Source of the DNA: Hypericum androsaemum
Taxonomy: Eukaryota > Streptophyta > Magnoliopsida > Malpighiales > Hypericaceae
Assembly (NCBI GenBank): GCA_963995505.1
Contig: OZ023198.1
Span: 3,100,001-3,164,000 of the forward strand
DNA length: 64,000 nt
Direction: 5' to 3'
Part shown: piece by piece, positions 58,030-64,000 of the stretch
Layout: each line of letters begins with the position of its first letter
How positions within the stretch are numbered: position 1 is the first letter of the stretch
Position numbers and translations under genes: made by a program
Notes under the pieces: model-generated
The model's database searches: none
What the model saw: the letters and a program-made list of their open reading frames with translations, nothing else
What the model was told of the DNA's origin: nothing

Positions 58030-58440
58030 TTTTTTTTTTTGTAAATAGAGAGTTTATTGATCAAAATAAAATAAAAGAAAAATAATTGTTACATCGAAGT
58101 TCCCAGACGGTACATATATATATTCCTATAAAAAGAAATTAAAATCAAAGAACAGAAATAAACCGTGGCAAAAGCCATGAGCAAGCCAAAACGGAAATAA
58201 CTTCATAAAAAACAAAGCCCCCGCATCAACTTCTCGCAGCGTCCAGAATTGCTCGTGACGAAGTGGACAGAGGCGACGACTTCTTCTCGCGACTATCTGG
58301 TTCCCTCGCGCCGAGGTGAACAGACCAAAATTCATTTGCCCGCCACGATCAATTATCTCGTAAGTTATGTCAAATAACTTAACACTATAGTTTTTGTTAC
58401 AAATAGATGATCGTAACACATTATATTTTTTTTGTCAAAT
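58030..58440 (-). mobile_element. LINE 3' end (minus strand), 5'-truncated
   Basis: A T-run at 58029-58042 followed by 'gtaaatagagagtttattga' marks a poly-A tail read on the minus strand. No clear domain, so only the non-coding tail is likely present. It lies inside the gap that interrupts duplication copy 1. Confidence 0.5.
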
Positions 58441-58770
58441 TCATTCCTTTCTTTCCTCCTTCCTTTCCCCATTTGCCTCCTAACCACGTCCTCCCTCCTC
58501 TCTCTCTCTCTCTCCTCCTTCCTCCTCTCAATGCTTCGAAATATGTTTGCTCATGGCTATCACATTATTGATTGGATGTATTTTTGAATTTTCTCTTTTG
58601 CTCTAAATTATGACTTTTTAGCGTCAACATGTTCTGCTGAAACCCACGGAGACGTTCCCTATGCAAATCAGTATGTGGGAAGCATTCCAAAAGTCACGTT
58701 TACTTTTACCACTCGACCGCTTGGTTTGGGTGTATCAAATTTTCGAATATTAATGACTTCTATGTTATTT

Positions 58771-59477
58771 TGTTCACATTCGAGTTCGATTTTTGTTCTG
58801 AATTATCGCTGACGTTATAGCTAATTAAGCTAGAAGCTGACCACGATTAAGTACGCCTCAATTTTTTTTTTCACTCTCAACTATCCTAATCTTAATTTTT
58901 ACCAAAAAAAACTATGCTAATCTTAATGTTCATTTTTCCCGCTTGGCTTGTGAGATTATTGTTGGGTCTGAGAAGTAGAGTTTAGAGATGGAGAAAGAGG
59001 TGAGCCTTATGAAGAGGGGTTGCTGCTAAATTTTGGTAGAGAAAAATAGAGATAGAGAGAGCTCCAACAGATTTAATGCCCAAGATTGAGATTGCACCCG
59101 AAATTCCTGTAGGGCTCTAGGAAGGACCACTAAGGACCGATTGCTGCACTTTATAAAAATAATATAGATTTTTTTACTCGGCAAGATTCAAACTATAGAC
59201 TTCAATCTCATTTTTATCACTTAGGTTTCGAAGCAGACCGATTGTCGCACTTGGCAATACCTTTAAATCTTTCTATACTGATATTACATTCTCCTCATTC
59301 AAAACATACACCTATTCTTCAAAATATACACACATGCATATGCTTTAGTACAAAGATCTGCCAATTGCTCACACTCTACCATCACAAAACTCTAGTCCTA
59401 ACAATGGTCGTTACAATGCAAGCGTAGCACAAACTAGCATCGAGAGTACTTCTCGATGCCTCGAGTTCGCTGGCACG
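58771..59477. other. Intergenic DNA upstream of the PMEI 3' end
   Basis: AT-rich, no gene recognised. Contains the 3' UTR of the minus-strand PMEI-like gene. Confidence 0.45.
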
Positions 59478-60068
59478 CTAACCAGTAGCAGTGGCATATT
59501 GGTTGATCAAAGCCAAGGCATTGCTAGTCAACTGAGCAATCTTCACAATCCTTCCCCCAACAGAATTCTTCAATTTTCCATCCATCATCACACCAACAAA
59601 TCCGTCGCTGCAAGTACTCTCGTCGGTCAACGCAGCGCTGACCCACGTTTGTACGTTGCTCATCATGAACCGGAAGTTCGGTTGTCTAGCGCTAGCCATT
59701 TCGTCCATCGACCTTCTGATCTCATCCACCGAGTCTCTCAGCTCCTCGACGCAGTCCTTCATCGCGCCTACTTCGTGGGGCGTCATGCCCTGCCCCCGGG
59801 AGAGCTTCACCATCATGCGGCTAGTCGCCTTGGCGGCCGACAGGGTCATGTTAAGGGCGGTACTCGCCAGGAGCTTCGGGCTGGTCTGAATCGCACTCGC
59901 ATGTTCCCAGAGGGAACTATAGCAAAGCCTCGGGTACGTGGTTGAACTACACGATCTTCTTATGAACTCGGTGGATTGTGGAACTGTAAGAAGGGTTCTA
60001 GCAGCTGAGTTGAAGCTTACATGTAAGAGAATAGCCATAAGAGCTACAAGAAACCTTGGACCTGCCAT
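59478..60068 (-). CDS. Pectin methylesterase inhibitor (PMEI)-like secreted protein, single exon
   Basis: 196 residues. The start at 60068 was chosen, instead of an in-frame ATG 40 codons upstream, because it begins a good signal peptide (MAGPRFLVALMAILLHVSF, cleavage near 22-23). The PMEI fold is an up-and-down four-helix bundle. Here the first pair of conserved cysteines is at 40 and 49 (FIRRSC...YPRLC) and the second pair at 106 and 153 (KDCVEEL...DESTCSDGF). The helix 'LRDSVDEIRRSMDEM' and 'VQTWVSAALTDESTCSDGF' are diagnostic. Family members bind pectin methylesterases in the wall; some instead inhibit invertases, and sequence alone does not separate the two with certainty. PMEI-type is favoured by the WVSAALTDE region. 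Confidence 0.92.
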   Translation of the reverse strand: MAGPRFLVALMAILLHVSFNSAARTLLTVPQSTEFIRRSCSSTTYPRLCYSSLWEHASAIQTSPKLLASTALNMTLSAAKATSRMMVKLSRGQGMTPHEVGAMKDCVEELRDSVDEIRRSMDEMASARQPNFRFMMSNVQTWVSAALTDESTCSDGFVGVMMDGKLKNSVGGRIVKIAQLTSNALALINQYATATG

Positions 60069-60639
60069 TTCTCTAAGAGAAGTAAAAACTTGTGTGTTTG
60101 GCTGATGAAATGGGAAGGGAATTGCTCTCAATTTATTGTGAAAGAAGATCGGTTGGCGGGGATAAGTACACCATTTTGGGGTCCACATCTTCCACTACCG
60201 GCGAAATTTAAAATGGGTCCGGTTCACACACATGGGCGAGCAAGTGGGAGGCCGACGAGTACGGACTGGATCATATCTTGTCGTGAAAGTGGAAATTATC
60301 TACTACGGTAAGAACAATTAGCCGACATTTAGACATGGGATACATCAGAAATACGGGACTAAAGAAGAAAAGTGAAATATAGTTATAAACTATGTTGCAT
60401 CGATTACTACTGTATCATTATTCGGACTGACGGATTGTTATCTGAAACATTTTTTAAGAAAACTTGAAATGAGAATTCCAAAAATGACCTTAGATTAAAA
60501 AGATATAAGATGTCCAGATTTTAACTCCAAATATCCTGAACAAAATGAAGGAGATATTAACGGATAGCTACGACATCGCTGCATCATAAACAGTCCTTTC
60601 TTCTTGTTTTCTTCATGGGAAGGGAGGTCGGCTGTGTCG
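60069..60639. other. PMEI-like gene upstream region
   Basis: Promoter side of the minus-strand gene. GC-richer for about 200 bp, then AT-rich. No convincing TATA box seen; no other gene. Confidence 0.4.
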
Positions 60640-61330
60640 GGGCCCCTTCTTTTTTTTATAGAGAAAATTATTGCAATATATTAATAAAACTCTTAGGTGG
60701 GAATATCAGTATACAATAACATATCTAAATCCAAAAGATGTAAAAAAAGCCAATCGCAGGGGAGCCATCCTAATCTAGCTTATTTACAAAACTAATTCGC
60801 AATTTGGTTATGTAAACGAGAGATTAAGACGAGCTTGCAAAGGGATAGACGCTTCACAGATAAACGTATCTTCATAAACCATGCCTCAAGCTTCCACTGA
60901 ACTTGTGGTTAGGATCAGTAATAAACAAGAAAGCTAGGCGACAATATGTTTCGATGGAGGTTGTCCTCAGGTAAAAATTATGATGTATCAGAGAAATTGT
61001 GAATTCAATAGCAAGTAGCTCCGCTTCCAAAGGCGAGCTAGCAAGAGTAACATTATGCTGACCAGAAATGATCTGGCCTTGGTAGTTCTGTGCAATTGCG
61101 GCAATTCCTATTAGAGAAGTGGTCTCCAACCAAGAAATCTCACAATTGAATTTCAGGACTCCATCATCTGGAGTCGTTCATGAAATTTGTGCCTGCTGAT
61201 CCCCAACTAGGTGGTTCTGAGGTAAACATGAGATCTGAAAAAATAGGTTGCAGAAATGAGTAGCTTTCGCAGTAGTCAAGAGAGGATCAATACAGGTCCC
61301 CTCATGGATAAAATTATTCCTAGCTAATCA
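60640..61330 (-). mobile_element. LINE 3' fragment with RNase H relic
   Basis: On the minus strand a frame at 61129-60872 reads 'GIAAIAQNYQGQIISGQ', 'SSPLEAELLAIEFTISLI' and 'TTSIETYCRLAFLFI', the same RNase H-like domain as at 607-1179. A T-run at 60650-60659 is the poly-A end of the copy. 5'-truncated, nonfunctional. Confidence 0.7.
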
Positions 61331-62394
61331 CAAACTCTAACACAATTGCATGGCAAAAGAGAAAATGTAAGTCAATAACATTCGTAAAAGATTTTCTAGT
61401 CTAACCGATTGGCTAATTTATTAGGTTTTAACTCTATCTGGAATTACACTTGTGGCACCCAATTAGATTTTTCATCCCCCGGAACTTGTTTCACTCTTGT
61501 TTGGTGACTTTCCTATATACTATAAAGTGGCAGACTCAATATTTTCCTTTAAAAAAAGATTGGCTCATCTATCGGATTGAAATTCTCTTAAAATATTATA
61601 TTTAATATTAAAATATCAATTATTACTAAATATTTTAATTTCCAAATTTATAGAATAAAAAAATAATTCTTTTAAAAAATAAGTTATTAACATTTTTATC
61701 TGGATCGATCAGTTCAATTGAATGAACCGATCAGTCCAATCAATTAACGACCGGTTCAACTATTCTCCAATTTTTTTCTGTAAAAATGACTCTCTCTCGT
61801 AGTCAAGTCGTGGTCCCAACCGATCAAATCACTTTTTTTTATACATTGGGTTACATGCAGAATGCATGTGAAAGGGCTTTTGCTTTTGCTTTTGCTGGCG
61901 TGGATCAGTAAGCTACCCGAGATATTTTAGGAGCTGCGGATAAATATCGCAAATACGAAGGGCCCAGATCGACATGACAAATAATTGGTACGTTCCTCGC
62001 CCTTGGGCTCCCAAGCCACCATCAACGGTACTAGGGGAGTGGGACTGAATATTATTCAGTGCCAAAGATTTTGGGACGACTACAATAATATCGAATGTGT
62101 AATATCCGAGATATTCCATTATAAATTTATCATATCCTAAATCCTAATCTTACTTTAGATTCATACTACTAAACTCGTCAGAAAAATTATGTCCCTGTTC
62201 TCTCTCCTCCCTCCTCTTCTCAGGCACCATGGTTATAATTTACCTAAAGTCTATCACGGGAATTAAGAAAATAGATTAAGCCACTAAATCATTTTCCTCA
62301 ACTATTGTTATCTAAGCACTACAGAATATTGCATCAAATAAGTATAAAAAACACATCCAAATTATTTGGTAGCCAAATCGTCTGCTAAGAAAAT
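61331..62394. other. Intergenic DNA
   Basis: AT-rich, with 61885-62120 GC-richer and bounded by 'cgagatatttt' and its inverse-like 'cgagatattcc'. No gene recognised. Confidence 0.4.
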
Positions 62395-63352
62395 TATTCC
62401 TGGGCTTTAGTGACAGAATTTTGGAAAAAAAGACTTAGGATAATTCTCAGGTAACATGATCAACGATAACGTTCATATACCTATTGATAGCACATTCATT
62501 TGATTTCTTCCAAACCATTTTGTATTCATTTGATTAATTAATCTAAATTTCAGTCCGATATAATTTTATAGAATATAAGCCAACAAGCATTTGGTCTAGT
62601 GGCATAGGCGTTGCTTAACTTCAAGGAGGTCAATGGTCTAATCCTTGACATTATAACTAGGTGTAATATTTATCTTTCAAATTTTTTATATATAATATAA
62701 GAAAGTTCTCTCCTAAATTTTAACTCCACTTGTCAAATCTCGAACGATGTATCGTTTAAAATAATTGAGGCATTTATCGTAGCATCGATAGCATTGGTTA
62801 TTTTCTAACTAGTTTAATAATGCTCCGCATAATTAATTATGTTGGGAAGACGTTAAACTTAACTTGCGATACTAAATGCGGAGCATTAATTATGTTGATT
62901 TCTACGGACACGCATTTAATGTTTAGCATTAATTGGAAATATATCCGTTGGAGCGTGTGTCTCCTCTCCATCAAAAGACGTCGACCGCTGGAGAAATTGA
63001 AGCGGAGAGACGACGAACTGGAGACGGTGAAGGAAGTCGGAGTGAAGGTTGTATCAAAGCCGTCTCGCCTGAGGGCGTGTCGGAGTCGGAGTTGGAGTGA
63101 ACTGAAGGTTTTATCAAAGCCATCTTACATTTTCTGAAGCATTTGCGAAATATGCTTGCTCATGGCTATAACATTATAGATTAGATGTATTTATGAATTT
63201 TCTCTTTTGCTCTTAATTGTGATTTTTTAGGGTCAAGATGTTCTGATGAAACCCATGCAAATCAGCATGTGAGAAGCATTCCAAAGGTCATTTACTTTTA
63301 CCACTCGATCGCGTGGTTTGTGTGTATTAAATATTCAAATAGTAATGACTTC
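62395..63352. repeat. Segmental duplication, copy 2 (compact); partner 54250-58770
   Basis: Contains the same three blocks as copy 1 but without its transposase relic and LINE tail. It is interrupted at its right end by an LTR element starting at 63353. A SINE-like insert lies at 62586-62675. Confidence 0.85.
62586..62675 (+). repeat. SINE-like fragment
   Basis: 'tggtctagtgg' matches the pol III A box well; the B box is degraded ('aatggtctaatcc'). It is absent from copy 1 of the duplication, consistent with an insertion. Confidence 0.4.
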
Positions 63353-64000
63353 TGTTAGGAATTCAGCAACTAGAGAACAAGATCGCACAAAGAACACGGA
63401 ACAAGAGAATTACGTGGTTCGGCCTAATGCCTACATCCACGGGGAGAAAGGAGAACTTTTATTGATAAGTTTCCGAGCCACAAAGCCATACAAAACCTTA
63501 GGGTAACATGCCTTTATATAGAGGCAAACCCTTGTTGTACAAGTAACCTATCTAGGTATAATTAGGAGTCCAAAACCTAGTCAGAATAGGAATAGGAATA
63601 GGAAATAAGTCTTTCCTATTTCTCGCCATCCCAACAATCTCCACCTTGGCGAGAAATCATCTCGTGGAAGAACCATAAAGCTCCACCCGAACTTCAACAA
63701 ACTCCACCTTGACAAAACACTGCCCCATGAAGAACCATGAGATCTTGCAAAACTAATCCGACTCCACCGACTCCATCTCGGACCATAGATAACTGCATCA
63801 ATAAGACCATCTCAACTTTCTCTTCACCTTTTGTTCAATCACTTGGAGCCAGCCCCCAAACTCGAGCTTCTGAGCTTGCTTGGCCTATTCCCTCCAACCT
63901 CCATCGAACCCCAACTAGTAAGTCCACCTGCTGAAGCAACCTTGCGACCAATAGACACGCCCTCTATATTTCGGTCAGCCCCATGCTCCGCAACCTCGAA
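63353..64000 (-). mobile_element. LTR retrotransposon entering from the right edge
   Basis: A 284-bp repeat (63353-63636) starts 'tgttaggaattc' and ends 'catcccaaca'. Directly after it, 'atctccaccttggcgagaaa' is the complement of a polypurine tract, so this is the 3' LTR of a minus-strand element whose body continues past 64000. It interrupts the duplicated segment after 'taatgacttc'; the uninterrupted version is at about 58752-58762. No gag or pol is within view. Confidence 0.72.

Larger units (their letters stand above)
54250..58770. repeat. Segmental duplication, copy 1 (interrupted); partner 62395-63352
   Basis: Three blocks match the partner in order and orientation: 54260-54360 with 62395-62510 ('cttaggataattct/cttaggtaatatgagc', 'caacgataacgttcatatac'), 55380-55850 with 62750-63110 ('aatgctccgcataatta', 'aaaagacgtcgaccgc'), and 58535-58770 with 63130-63352 ('ctcatggctatcacatta', 'ccactcgaccgcttggttt'). 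Between the blocks copy 1 holds mobile DNA absent from copy 2. Confidence 0.85.

Noticed and set aside
60069..60188. Upstream ATG (60188) as the PMEI-like start
   Set aside because: It would add 40 residues without family similarity ahead of a good signal peptide; secretion requires the start at 60068.
1..64000. A biosynthetic or defence gene cluster
   Set aside because: The five genes share a loose carbohydrate/cell-wall theme, but these are large families scattered through plant genomes. Spacing of 2-20 kb with transposons between gives no evidence of a coordinated cluster.
1..64000. CRISPR arrays, operons or prokaryotic signals
   Set aside because: Tandem repeats here lack regular spacers and all genes have plant intron structure.

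Overview
The window is nuclear DNA of a flowering plant, almost certainly a eudicot. It is AT-rich, its genes are split by GT-AG introns, and it carries plant families (plant-type trehalose-phosphate phosphatase, acid invertase with a 9-nt mini-exon, pectin methylesterase, pectin methylesterase inhibitor, SKU5-like cupredoxin). Its retroelements carry initiator-Met tRNA primer sites, and two are Cassandra-type TRIMs. The species cannot be fixed from the sequence alone.

Five intact-looking genes are present. (1) A trehalose-6-phosphate phosphatase, + strand, 11 coding exons, CDS 7648-9722, with a TATA-like box near 4594. (2) A vacuolar-type acid invertase, + strand, 8 exons, 21511-28039. (3) An SKU5-like multicopper-oxidase homologue without recognisable copper ligands, + strand, 8 exons, 33231-35969. 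(4) A pectin methylesterase with an N-terminal inhibitor domain, - strand, 2 exons, 37102-39602. (5) A single-exon pectin methylesterase inhibitor-like protein, - strand, 59478-60068. Genes 1 and 2 belong to sugar signalling and sucrose breakdown; 3 to 5 act in or at the cell wall. Nothing shows that they are co-regulated.

The rest is mostly mobile DNA. 1-2113: 3' end of a LINE with an RNase H relic, then a reversed Cassandra element. 4666-5831: a Pack-MULE with a 9-bp target duplication, lying between the TPP TATA box and the rest of the TPP leader. 10185-10364: a MULE-type MITE. 10840-19270: duplicated and inverted blocks with broken sugar-transporter pieces, a second Pack-MULE (12441-13958, apparent DegP7 fragment) whose empty site survives in two sister repeats, and a stray copy of invertase exon 1/intron 1 (17855-18320). 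Invertase intron 3 contains a long-TIR element. 40387-41810: a third Pack-MULE with a GeBP/DUF573 fragment. 42641-43276: an intact Cassandra. 45430-49270: an L1 LINE split by a 2.5-kb LTR element. 51526-52871: a fourth MULE. 52938-53677: a hAT-type element. 54250-58770 and 62395-63352: two copies of one segment, the first split by a MuDR-type transposase relic and a LINE tail. 63353 to the right edge: start of another LTR element.

The most unusual signal is the set of short TIR elements with 8-9 bp target duplications that carry GC-rich pieces of cellular genes. One interrupts a gene leader, one may have enlarged an intron about tenfold, and one can be verified against empty sites inside this same window. 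No new multi-gene system was found.
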